Shown here in pieces: positions 42,608-50,697 of a stretch of DNA of 64,000 bases (positions within the stretch are counted from its first letter, which is position 1; each line of letters starts with the position of its first letter). The notes beneath the pieces were generated by a model, which was not told the origin of the DNA, searched no databases, and was given only the letters and a program-made list of their open reading frames with translations. The stretch is from an uncultured Carboxylicivirga sp. (GTDB lineage Bacteria > Bacteroidota > Bacteroidia > Bacteroidales > Marinilabiliaceae). The stretch is from assembly GCA_947503525.1 (NCBI GenBank), contig CANNEA010000006.1, positions 124,001 to 188,000 on the forward strand, written 5' to 3'. A program made the translations under genes and the position numbers.

Positions 42608-42967
42608 ATGAACAAACATACTATTGATAAAGGAATTCGTGCGTCCAATTTTGCAATTGATGTCTTGGCAGTGCTTATATTGACGGGTATTATTCAGGTA
42701 GTTTTCTATTCAGCTAATCTATTTTATTGGGTTTACTTCATTTATTGTTTACTAATGGAAGCGGTATGGGGACAGACTCTGGGCAAAATGATAAGCGGAA
42801 CCCGAGTGGTTGATTACAGCGGCGGTAAACCAAGCTTTGGTCGAATTCTTTGGCGATCAATCTTAAGATTATATCCTTTCGATCTGATGTCATTCGTATT
42901 CGGATATGAATATGGCGCTCATGATCGTCTATCAAGAACAAAAATTATTTTCAAGAACATATCTTAA
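42608..42967 (+). CDS. RDD-family membrane protein
   Basis: 119 aa. RASNFAIDVLAVLILTGI with Arg and Asp spaced as in RDD proteins, then YWVYFIYCLLMEAVWGQTLG, KMISGTRVVDYSGGKP and RILWRSILRLYPFDLM. Two to three membrane helices. The name-giving R-D-D pattern is partly visible. Several RDD proteins are cation/proton antiporters; most are uncharacterised. The stop overlaps the next gene's ATG (TAATGA), suggesting coupling with the lipoprotein. Confidence 0.85.
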   Translation: MNKHTIDKGIRASNFAIDVLAVLILTGIIQVVFYSANLFYWVYFIYCLLMEAVWGQTLGKMISGTRVVDYSGGKPSFGRILWRSILRLYPFDLMSFVFGYEYGAHDRLSRTKIIFKNIS

Positions 42968-44037
42968 TGAAACAATCTACTTTAGTTGTATTGATGGCTC
43001 TGCTAATTCTGAGCTCATGTAGTCCAAAAGTCATCACAAATATTCAAAAAACTTATCCGGCTCAAGATTCAATTGAGGATGTAAATGTAATTGGGCTTGA
43101 CGAAGCGGAGCCGGATTATGCGGAGTATATAGGTAATGTCCTAATTCATGATACTGGTTTTAGTACAAATTGTGGATATGATGTAGTGATTGGAAAGGCA
43201 AAAACAGAAGCTGTTAAGGCAGGTGGAAATACTCTTAAACTTACAGAGCATATTCCTCCTAGTATTTGGGCAAGCTCTTGTCATCAGATAGCCGCAAGAA
43301 TTTTACTCGTAGATGAAAGCCTAAGTGATTCTAATGTTATAAAAACTGCTTCAGTTGATAACACCATTTATTCGCAATTAGAACCAATGTTGCACAAAGA
43401 TGAGCCTGTGGAGGAAAGGGAATATAAGCGTTTTAGATTGGCTGTTAATGGCGGTTATAGTTATCAATTGGCTAAAATTAGTGACGAAGTACCTGCAGAT
43501 TTTAAGGATTACATTAAGGGGCTAAAATCAGGGTATCATTTTGGTGCTGACGCTAATTATTTTTTTTCGGAGCAAATGGGGCTTGGAGCAAAATATACCA
43601 TGTTTGGTGCTTCTAACAGTATCGACAATATTTATCTGGAAGATGAGGACGGTGATCGAATATATGGTTCGATGAGTGATGATCTTCGAATCATGTTCAT
43701 AGGCCCATACTTATCAACAAGATATTTAGCTCAGAAGAGTAATAATGCATTTTTTCTGTCATTGGGAATTGGATATTTGTCTTACAAAAATGATAAAGTA
43801 ATTATCAATCCGATAAGAATGACGGGAGGTACTGCAGGGTATACGCTTGATGTGGGTTATGATATTGAAATATCAGAAGATTTCTCTCTTGGCTTTCAGG
43901 TTTCAATGCTTTCAGGTGTGCTTAGAAAATATACTTTGGATAATGGTTATCAATCAGAAACCATAGAATTGGAAGAAGGTCAATATGAAGGTTTGGGCCG
44001 TATCGATTTTTCCATTGGCTTACGTTTCAACAAGTAA
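42967..44037 (+). CDS. Lipoprotein with beta-barrel-like C-terminus
   Basis: 356 aa. Lipobox LSSC near residue 18. The N-terminal ~120 residues hold an envelope domain with Cys (GFSTNCGYDVVIGKAKTEAV, then CHQIAARILLVDE), and the C-terminal ~200 residues show outer-membrane barrel strands (RFRLAVNGGYSYQLAKISDE, HFGADANYFFSEQMGLGAKY, LGFQVSMLSGVLRKYTLDNG, GRIDFSIGLRFNK). Lipoprotein signal plus porin-like barrel is an uncommon combination. Translationally coupled to the RDD gene. Confidence 0.75.
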   Translation: MKQSTLVVLMALLILSSCSPKVITNIQKTYPAQDSIEDVNVIGLDEAEPDYAEYIGNVLIHDTGFSTNCGYDVVIGKAKTEAVKAGGNTLKLTEHIPPSIWASSCHQIAARILLVDESLSDSNVIKTASVDNTIYSQLEPMLHKDEPVEEREYKRFRLAVNGGYSYQLAKISDEVPADFKDYIKGLKSGYHFGADANYFFSEQMGLGAKYTMFGASNSIDNIYLEDEDGDRIYGSMSDDLRIMFIGPYLSTRYLAQKSNNAFFLSLGIGYLSYKNDKVIINPIRMTGGTAGYTLDVGYDIEISEDFSLGFQVSMLSGVLRKYTLDNGYQSETIELEEGQYEGLGRIDFSIGLRFNK

Positions 44038-44062
44038 AATAAAAATTACCAATCGATAAATT

Positions 44063-44542
44063 ATGAAAATAGTTTTAGTAGTATTATTAGCCTTATTAAC
44101 CTTTCAGATTGGATCGGCCCAAAGTCCATCAGACTCCATTAGTATTAAGAAAAAGATGGGTCCTGTATTTTATCAGCATGGTTCAGCTCTTCGGATGAAC
44201 CAACTTGTTGAAATTACAAAGTCAAACCCGGAAGCATATACTTACATGAAAAAAGCTAAATCCAATTATAATGCCGGATCGGTGTTTGCCTTTACTGGTG
44301 GCTTTTTATTAGGATTTGGTCTTGGTCCGGTTTTCAGAGGTGAAGATCCATCCTGGGGCTTAATGGCTGCAGGCGGAGGACTAATTGGAGTTTCCGTTTC
44401 CTTGACTTCAACAGCTAATAAACATGCTAAAAAAGCAGTGGGAATATTTAATGATGGGCTTAAAGAGTTACCCAAGAATCCACAAATTGAATTGTCATTT
44501 GGATTGGCAAGTAATGGTATAGGATTAAAGCTAAGGTTCTAA
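44063..44542 (+). CDS. Small exported membrane-associated protein
   Basis: 159 aa. Signal peptide (IVLVVLLALLTFQIGSAQS). The core MKKAKSNYNAGSVFAFTGGF, then LLGFGLGPVFRGEDPSWGLM and AAGGGLIGVSVSLTST contains two glycine-rich hydrophobic segments, as in small proteins that insert into or associate with the outer membrane. Function unknown. It lies in a run of envelope genes from 42060 to 45011. Confidence 0.7.
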   Translation: MKIVLVVLLALLTFQIGSAQSPSDSISIKKKMGPVFYQHGSALRMNQLVEITKSNPEAYTYMKKAKSNYNAGSVFAFTGGFLLGFGLGPVFRGEDPSWGLMAAGGGLIGVSVSLTSTANKHAKKAVGIFNDGLKELPKNPQIELSFGLASNGIGLKLRF

Positions 44543-44555
44543 AAAAAATGGTTCT

Positions 44556-45011
44556 ATGAAAAAGTTAATTGTTTGTTTATTCGCCTTATTTATTGTGCTT
44601 AAGCTATCTGCTCAATTTGTAGCAAAAATGGAATTGAAAGAGGAGATAATAGGCCTTTGTAGTAACGACGATGTCTATTCATTATTTCCTATGTTTGATG
44701 GTCAAAAGAAGGCCGTTAGTCCATTGTCAGATTCTGAAATATTAGCTAAGCTAAATAATGAAGTTAAGTTTCTAAAAGATAATCCAAAGTACAAGGACAA
44801 AGGAATGATTAGCTTAATTATTAATTGTAAAGGAGAGTTGGTTCAGAGTAAGATGGATAATGAGACAAAGTCTTTGGAGCTTGACAAGCAAATAGAAACG
44901 GTTTTTGCACAACTCTTAAAGTGGAAGCCGGGAAAGCTGAATGGAAAGAGGGTGGATAGTGTAATTCTTTACAGCTTTAAAATTAAAAAAGGAGTTTTTG
45001 TATTTGAATAG
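44556..45011 (+). CDS. Exported TonB-C-like domain protein
   Basis: 151 aa. Signal peptide, then the TonB C-terminal-like pattern: MISLIINCKGELVQSKMDN, IETVFAQLLKWKPGKLNGKR and VDSVILYSFKIKKG (small domain with W-x-P-G-K-x-x-G-K-x-V). There is no transmembrane anchor or Pro-rich linker, so it is not TonB itself. Probably binds an outer-membrane protein or peptidoglycan. Last + strand gene before the terminator at 45071. Confidence 0.8.
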   Translation: MKKLIVCLFALFIVLKLSAQFVAKMELKEEIIGLCSNDDVYSLFPMFDGQKKAVSPLSDSEILAKLNNEVKFLKDNPKYKDKGMISLIINCKGELVQSKMDNETKSLELDKQIETVFAQLLKWKPGKLNGKRVDSVILYSFKIKKGVFVFE

Positions 45012-45070
45012 AGGATTCCATTTGCAATAGTAGCTGAGAACGATATAAGTGAAATAATACAGAAAATTAA

Positions 45071-45094
45071 GGCCGGGTAAAACCCGGCCTTTTA
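45071..45094. terminator. Bidirectional intrinsic terminator
   Basis: AAGGCCGGGT, loop AAA, ACCCGGCCTT gives a perfect 10-bp stem followed by TTTT on the + strand and preceded by an A-rich run (a U-run when read on minus). It lies between the convergent genes ending at 45011 (+) and 45113 (-) and serves both. Confidence 0.93.
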
Positions 45095-45112
45095 TATGAT
45101 TAACGATTCGCT

Positions 45113-47758
45113 TTACTCAATTATTTCTGTAATATTCACTGTCTTCTTGGTATGATCACTGTCGTAATCAAATTCTAAATTACCAGAACTTCCATTTAAG
45201 GCAATGGAGTTTAAATCGTACCAAACAATCGCTTTCCCCACTTTTACACCGTTCAAAAATTTGATTTCGTATAAATCGTCTTTGGGTTGTATAATCTGAA
45301 GGTTACTGTTGTTACTTATTTTCATTGAAAACAAGGAAATATTCTGCTCCTTATAAGTCTCAATTTTAACTACCCCTGCATCATTCATTACAAATTGCAT
45401 GCTTAATAAGCCTTTATATACCTTAGGATTCTTTTTGTAAAAATCGGGGTTGTTTTTATTAAGCAGGTTACGAACCGTTAATCCCGACATGCGCCCTCCA
45501 TTTTGAGATAGTAGCTTTAATGCGCTGAATAATGCTACCATATGCTTGTCGTAATTCATATCGGAGAATTGGTTCATATAGGATTCTATCTGATCTTCTG
45601 CCTTGAAATTAGCACTTGACAGGGTGATGGGTACCTCTTTGGTAAAACCTTCAATTTCACCAACTACACCTCGCACAACCACTTCGTTATTGGAGTCAAC
45701 TGTGATTTTAGAATCAAAGTTCACTTTATCCGTTGGGAAGGAAAGTAAATCGATTTTAGTACCGTCGGCTTTATACTTCCCGTAAAAGGCCAACTTCTTG
45801 CCTTCTGGCACTTCAAAATTAATGTTCTCGTTTAAAATCGGATAGGCTTTATCCGACAAGCCCAGAATTAAATGAGCAGGATTAGAACTTCTTGCGATTG
45901 ATCGTCTATTAATTTTAATATCGCCAGAGTAATTAATTAAAGCATAAATGTTGCCTTGCTTGCCTACATTAAAGGCCTGGCTAAAGGCATTCTCAGAGCA
46001 ATTAACAGGCAAGAACCACTCCATGTCGCCATTCTGACTAAAAGTAGCATACCATAAATCACGGGTGCCACCATTCGCTTGGTAGGATTGATTCCCAATA
46101 TTGATTTGATCCGTAAACCATCCTGAAAGCATGTATTTTCCATTCTCGGCCATGCTTCGTTCTGAAATAAAGACTTTACCTTCATTGCCTCTCTCAACTG
46201 ATTGAGCAAGCATTTGCCAAATGTTATTTAAGCGGCTATCGTTATTTATCTTGATAGCTATAGGTGTATATTTTTCATACTCCGGCATAACAGAACCAAT
46301 AGGAGCATTGATGTAAGTTGGATCGGTAATGGTGTATTTTTTACCATCAACCAATACCGAATACCCTTCAACAGAAGTGTTAAAAGCTACTGCTGCTGCC
46401 ATATGACTGAAATAGGTTAAAGCCACTACATCCAATCCCAATAATTCATTGGCAAGTTTTGTAAACAAAACGGTTCGGTCTTCACAGTCGGAATATGGGT
46501 AATAAAACAACTCATCAGGAAAAAACATTTTCTCCTTATTAAACTGATCTCTGTCTGTTTTATATTCAAATGAATTGTGCAGATAGTCTAAAAGGTAGGT
46601 GACCGCTTCAGTATCTGTTTTACCTTCTATACGAGGTTTAATGTATTCATATAGTGTTTCTTTAACTTTCCCCGACATGGCCGCATTCAGATATACCGTA
46701 TTTACCGTTTGCGGATAGGAAGCTAAAAAGGCAACAGTTGTTTTATCTAATTCAAGCGTCAATTTCTCACTTTCGTTTGGTAGACGAGTCGAACGTTTAA
46801 CAACATTATCAGCAGAGTTAAAATTAAGACTGAAAGGTAAGTGCAAATCTATTTTTTTTGTGGCCCCACCAAAACTTTCGGTGTAGGTGTATAAGCTTTT
46901 AGCAGATACCTTAGTATTGAATAGATAATAGTTACTGCCATCAATATTGTAATATGGTTTTTCATACACATCTTGCATAAAGGGCAATAAGAGAGCAACA
47001 TTCTGATTGCTATATCCAATTTTTGCCTGGTAACCGGCTTGATTAAGTATGGCCCAAGACCACATTTCACGATTATTTGCTGATGAGAAGAGTTTTTGTG
47101 CACTCTTTTCAATCAATAGATATATTCCCCAATCATTAAGGTTCTTGTCATCAGCATAGGCTACAACTGATTCAATATAAATTTGATAATACGTTTCGGT
47201 GAATTTATCCCAATATTTAGCAAAAGCATCGGGTTTAACAGCTTGAAGGGATAAGTTTTTCATACGACTATCAACTGCTAACTCCGCCTTAGTCCCAAAG
47301 AAATCAATGGTAAGTGTTTGTCTGTATTGATTGGATTCAGCTGGTATTTGAGCAATGGGGGCTATGGAATAGGCTGAAGCATCTTCCAGAACCACATCAG
47401 GCTTTACCGGATCGGGAATTGGAAGTGGAGCAATTTTATCATCAGGCTTAACAACAATAGGGTCAAATTTAGGTTGATCAATCGGTTTGGGCACTTCCAC
47501 CTCTTTTACCACACTTTCAGTTTGATCAACTTCAGTAAATCCTTTCTTCAAATAGCGTCTGAAAGACTCATTCATTTTTTCGAGCTTGGCTTCATACTCC
47601 TTTTGCATTCGCTTCATATTCTTAGCATAGTCGGCCTGCATTCGGTCCATCTTAGCCTTATAAGCCTCATCCATTTTTTTAAAGGGATCATCCTCATTGA
47701 TTTGTGCTATGGCGGATAGGCTAAATAGAAAAACTGATAACAAAACTTTGAATCTCAT
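45113..47758 (-). CDS. Large secreted transglutaminase-like protein
   Basis: 881 aa. Signal peptide (LLSVFLFSLSAIAQ), then an unusual Lys/Met-rich coiled coil (MDEAYKAKMDRMQADYAKNM...) and a Pro-rich acidic linker (PKPIDQPKFDPIVVKPDDKI). The central region carries a transglutaminase-like catalytic core: FYYPYSDCEDRTVLFTKLAN (Cys near 425), FSHMAAAVAF (His near 452) and KYTITDPTYINAPIG (Asp near 475), so the Cys-His-Asp triad is complete. The C-terminal ~350 residues are beta-rich. It may act as a protease or cross-linking enzyme on envelope proteins. Head-to-tail after the epimerase gene on the same strand (17-base gap). Confidence 0.85.
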   Translation of the reverse strand: MRFKVLLSVFLFSLSAIAQINEDDPFKKMDEAYKAKMDRMQADYAKNMKRMQKEYEAKLEKMNESFRRYLKKGFTEVDQTESVVKEVEVPKPIDQPKFDPIVVKPDDKIAPLPIPDPVKPDVVLEDASAYSIAPIAQIPAESNQYRQTLTIDFFGTKAELAVDSRMKNLSLQAVKPDAFAKYWDKFTETYYQIYIESVVAYADDKNLNDWGIYLLIEKSAQKLFSSANNREMWSWAILNQAGYQAKIGYSNQNVALLLPFMQDVYEKPYYNIDGSNYYLFNTKVSAKSLYTYTESFGGATKKIDLHLPFSLNFNSADNVVKRSTRLPNESEKLTLELDKTTVAFLASYPQTVNTVYLNAAMSGKVKETLYEYIKPRIEGKTDTEAVTYLLDYLHNSFEYKTDRDQFNKEKMFFPDELFYYPYSDCEDRTVLFTKLANELLGLDVVALTYFSHMAAAVAFNTSVEGYSVLVDGKKYTITDPTYINAPIGSVMPEYEKYTPIAIKINNDSRLNNIWQMLAQSVERGNEGKVFISERSMAENGKYMLSGWFTDQINIGNQSYQANGGTRDLWYATFSQNGDMEWFLPVNCSENAFSQAFNVGKQGNIYALINYSGDIKINRRSIARSSNPAHLILGLSDKAYPILNENINFEVPEGKKLAFYGKYKADGTKIDLLSFPTDKVNFDSKITVDSNNEVVVRGVVGEIEGFTKEVPITLSSANFKAEDQIESYMNQFSDMNYDKHMVALFSALKLLSQNGGRMSGLTVRNLLNKNNPDFYKKNPKVYKGLLSMQFVMNDAGVVKIETYKEQNISLFSMKISNNSNLQIIQPKDDLYEIKFLNGVKVGKAIVWYDLNSIALNGSSGNLEFDYDSDHTKKTVNITEIIE

Positions 47759-47775
47759 AACTTAGGTTTTAGGTT

Positions 47776-48810
47776 TTAAATTAAGCGGTCATCTACCATT
47801 TGATCCACCATATCCTTAACGGTGTCTTCCAAAGGAATGTATTCAAGTCCCAATACATTTCTGCTTTTCTCTGAATTCAATTTAAGCGGATAACCAACAT
47901 TGCGTTTGATGAACCTGGCATTTAAACCAAACATCCAACCCATGAGGTATAACAAAAACTTTGCCGAATGGCTTTTTGGTAATTTATATTTTCCCGGAAA
48001 AGCTAATTCAATCAATTTGGCATATTCCAGTACATTACATGTTCGCTCGGCAAGAAGATGTCTGCCTTCGGCATCATCGTTTTCAAGAGCAAGTAAATGT
48101 GCTTTTGCCACATCTCGCACATCAACAAAACCGAAAACAAGATCCGGAGCACCCATTCCGAATTTACCCTTGAGCATATCTCTCATAAAGTTCAGGCTTT
48201 CGGAGTCGGAATTGTGCGATAATGAAGGCCCCATCACAAAAGAGGGGTTGATAACGACCAGCTTCCAATCATTTTGTCCATCATGTATTTTCCATGCTTC
48301 TTTTTCAGCTGCAACTTTGGAGTACGAGTAGGGCTGATGTTTCAAAGAGCTGGATTGATTAAATTGAGCTTCAGAAAACTCACTGAGGCCTTGTTCCATC
48401 ATGTCAATGGTATCACCATGAATAGCAGCTACACTTGATGTTAAAACTACTTTTTTAACCGTTCCTGATTTTGTGGCTGCACTGAGTACATTTTGGGTGC
48501 CTTTAATAGCCGGATCTACCAAATCAAGTTGGGCATCCTTAAAACGTAAGGTAAAAGGAGACGCAACATGCATGATGGCATCGCTACCCAATGCTGCATC
48601 ATCAAACGATCCTTCCTTAAGCAAATCTGCTTCCCATAGTTCCAGTTTACCTTTTGTGGTTAAAGCAATTTCTCGCAAAGGTTCATATTTCTCAGTCTTG
48701 CTTTTATCTCTTACACTTAAGCGAACTTTATATCCTTTATCCAATAAACCTTTTACGATCCAGGCGCCAACATAGCCTGTTCCACCCGTTACTAATATTG
48801 TGTTTTGCAT
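47776..48810 (-). CDS. NAD-dependent epimerase/dihydroflavonol-reductase-like SDR
   Basis: 344 aa extended SDR. N-terminal Rossmann motif TGGTGYVGAWIVKGL (G-x-x-G-x-x-G, 8-14), RLSVRDKSK (NADPH-type Arg), IMHVASPF, VVLTSSVAAIHGD and catalytic YSYSKVAAEK (Tyr-x-x-x-Lys). This is the cinnamoyl-CoA/dihydroflavonol-4-reductase-like group that reduces aldehydes or ketones. Substrate unknown. It precedes the transglutaminase-like gene on the same strand. Confidence 0.9.
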   Translation of the reverse strand: MQNTILVTGGTGYVGAWIVKGLLDKGYKVRLSVRDKSKTEKYEPLREIALTTKGKLELWEADLLKEGSFDDAALGSDAIMHVASPFTLRFKDAQLDLVDPAIKGTQNVLSAATKSGTVKKVVLTSSVAAIHGDTIDMMEQGLSEFSEAQFNQSSSLKHQPYSYSKVAAEKEAWKIHDGQNDWKLVVINPSFVMGPSLSHNSDSESLNFMRDMLKGKFGMGAPDLVFGFVDVRDVAKAHLLALENDDAEGRHLLAERTCNVLEYAKLIELAFPGKYKLPKSHSAKFLLYLMGWMFGLNARFIKRNVGYPLKLNSEKSRNVLGLEYIPLEDTVKDMVDQMVDDRLI

Positions 48811-48866
48811 GTTTGTTGTTTTTTTAGAGGATGTAATTTAAGCCTTTCCCATCAGTTTAGAAAATG

Positions 48867-48898
48867 AAAAAGCCAGCTCCTAATGGATGCCGGCCTTT
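48867..48898 (-). terminator. Intrinsic terminator after the porin gene
   Basis: Minus-strand arms AAAGGCCGGC and GCTGGCTTTT pair over about 10 positions (two G-U) around an 11-nt loop and are followed by a U-run. It lies 24 bases beyond the porin stop (48922) and before the epimerase start. Confidence 0.75.
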
Positions 48899-48921
48899 CA
48901 TTTCAGATTTGGGTAATATTT

Positions 48922-49533
48922 TTATTTTCCTCCTGTCAATCTATAACCTAATGAGAATGTTAGTACATCTGTTTTCTGTCCCAGATTAAAATCTTTAAGA
49001 TCGGAGATGTCTGTTAATCCCCATTCGTATCTTACATCAGCTGATAAGCGACCTAATTCAACACCTCCACCTGCTTGGAATGTCCAGTTTGTGTTTTTAA
49101 ATTCATCCCATTCAGGAACATCTGTTTCTGTTTTGGCAATAAAGGAGGCAACTGGTCCTGCTACACCGTAAATTTTCACTACCGAAAGGTCAATGATTTG
49201 TAATTTAGCCAGTAGTGGAATATCCCATGTATAGAATGTATTTTTAGTTGATTCAGGCATGTCATTATCGTTCAGATACGACAGCTTGGATGATTTTTTA
49301 GCATAATACAGCTCAGGCTGGAAAGATAATCCTCCAATTAAACGAATATTACCATATGCACCAACAAGAAAACCGTTGTTAGCTTCGTTCTTAAGATCGC
49401 TTCCACTTGGAACATTAGTAAGCTTAATTTTAGTTGAAGTAAATCCGGCTTTAATACCGAAATTAAATCGATCCTGTGCAGATGCATTGGCTATCATTGC
49501 AAATAATGCTATAATAAAAAGAAACTTTTTCAT
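48922..49533 (-). CDS. Outer-membrane beta-barrel (porin-family) protein
   Basis: 203 aa. Signal peptide (FLFIIALFAMIANASAQD), then barrel strands: RFNFGIKAGFTSTKIKLTNV, GFLVGAYGNIRLIGGLSFQP, YYAKKSSKLSYL, TFYTWDIPLLAKLQIIDLSV, WTFQAGGGVELGRLSADVRY and the closing VLTFSLGYRLTGGK. It belongs to the small 8-stranded OMP_b-brl/PorT-like group. No specific substrate. It has its own terminator downstream. Confidence 0.87.
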   Translation of the reverse strand: MKKFLFIIALFAMIANASAQDRFNFGIKAGFTSTKIKLTNVPSGSDLKNEANNGFLVGAYGNIRLIGGLSFQPELYYAKKSSKLSYLNDNDMPESTKNTFYTWDIPLLAKLQIIDLSVVKIYGVAGPVASFIAKTETDVPEWDEFKNTNWTFQAGGGVELGRLSADVRYEWGLTDISDLKDFNLGQKTDVLTFSLGYRLTGGK

Positions 49534-49625
49534 AATGTAGGTTTTAAGAATTCACTATTGTTTTCATTCAGTATAAAGACAATTCATTTTTGAATAACAC
49601 GTATAAAAAAATGTATCTGATCATG

Positions 49626-50072
49626 CTATTGTTCAATAATAGGTTGGATGTTACGCTGGTAGACAAGAGTCAAGTAGTTGGTGTCGTTGATGATAAGTTT
49701 CAGGGAATTCTCTTGTTCTGCTTCAAAAAATTTAGCTTTTTTAATCAGAGTCAATATGTAATGGTCCCATTCTGAATTACAGCATGAGCTTGAACAATTG
49801 GTTCGTTTAAATTCAATCTCGCCATTGTTCTTGGCCTGATAAGTTCCGTTACAAGTGTATTCTTTTAAAGATAATTCGTATTCCTGAGTTTTTGGGAAAG
49901 CCAAACTAATTGAATTCGTTTCTTCGTTATCCGGGAAAGGGTAGTCAGGTGCAATAACCTCATCTAATATCCATTTATCTTCAAGTAAATAACTGTCAAT
50001 GAATGGATCGGAAGCAGTACAGGCGCCCAAAAAAAGTAGAAAAAGTAATCCTAATAATCGATATAGCTTCAT
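49626..50072 (-). CDS. Small lipoprotein
   Basis: 148 aa. MKLYRLLGLLFLLFLGACTA carries the lipobox LGAC (Cys18). The mature part (YLLEDKWILDEVIAPDYPFP, YELSLKEYTCNGTYQAKNNG, CSSSCCNSEWDHYI) has several Cys residues (CNGTY, CSSSCC) that may form disulfides in the periplasm or at the surface. W-x-L-D-x-V resembles lipocalin-like Bacteroidota lipoproteins. Function unknown. Divergent from the TlpA gene at 50200. Confidence 0.75.
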   Translation of the reverse strand: MKLYRLLGLLFLLFLGACTASDPFIDSYLLEDKWILDEVIAPDYPFPDNEETNSISLAFPKTQEYELSLKEYTCNGTYQAKNNGEIEFKRTNCSSSCCNSEWDHYILTLIKKAKFFEAEQENSLKLIINDTNYLTLVYQRNIQPIIEQ

Positions 50073-50199
50073 GTAAATGTGGTTCTATGCCCGAATCCAA
50101 ATATAATCGCTTTGCTGCAAATATAAAAGCGTAGGCAAGGCTTATGCATTTCTCTTAAATTATTACTTTCACATAATCTTTTAATTTAAACCTAAATCA

Positions 50200-50685
50200 A
50201 TGAAGAAACAATTAGTAATAATGTTGTTCGTAGTAATACCATTATTCACGCAGGCACAGAATGCTCTTCCCGAGCTAAAGGTAAAATCACTTGAAGGTAA
50301 AGACGTATCAATTAAAGACTTTCTTTCGGAAGATAAAGCCATTGTTATTAGTTTTTGGGCCACATGGTGTAAGCCTTGTGTGAATGAATTAACCGAGATA
50401 GCTGATGTTTATGATGAATGGACTGAAGAACTGGACTTTGTTTTTCTGGCTATATCGGTTGATGATACACGATCTACTGCAAAAGTCAAGTCAATGGTTA
50501 ATGGAAAGGAATGGCCCTATACAATATTATTAGATCAAAATCAGGAGTTAAAACGTGCATTGAATGTATCAACTATACCGCATACATTTATTATCAACAA
50601 AAAGGGAGAGATAGTATTCCAGCATCAAGGTTATACACCGGGTAATGAGTGGGAAGTCTACGATGAATTAACGAAATTAAAATAG
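50200..50685 (+). CDS. TlpA/ResA-like periplasmic thioredoxin
   Basis: 161 aa. Signal peptide (VIMLFVVIPLFTQAQ), then a thioredoxin-fold domain with the active site SFWATWCKPCVNEL (Cys57, Cys60), VFLAISVDDTRSTAKVKSMV and a cis-Pro loop in VSTIPHTFIINKKGEIVFQH. It reduces or isomerises disulfides in exported proteins. It is followed 12 bases later by the DUF6029 gene, a conserved pairing in many Bacteroidota, so the DUF6029 protein may be its target. Confidence 0.92.
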   Translation: MKKQLVIMLFVVIPLFTQAQNALPELKVKSLEGKDVSIKDFLSEDKAIVISFWATWCKPCVNELTEIADVYDEWTEELDFVFLAISVDDTRSTAKVKSMVNGKEWPYTILLDQNQELKRALNVSTIPHTFIINKKGEIVFQHQGYTPGNEWEVYDELTKLK

Positions 50686-50697
50686 AGGTGCATGTTT

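Noticed and set aside
47474-47719. Plus-strand 81-aa frame opposite the transglutaminase-like gene
   Set aside because: Antisense shadow of the coiled-coil segment of the real gene.
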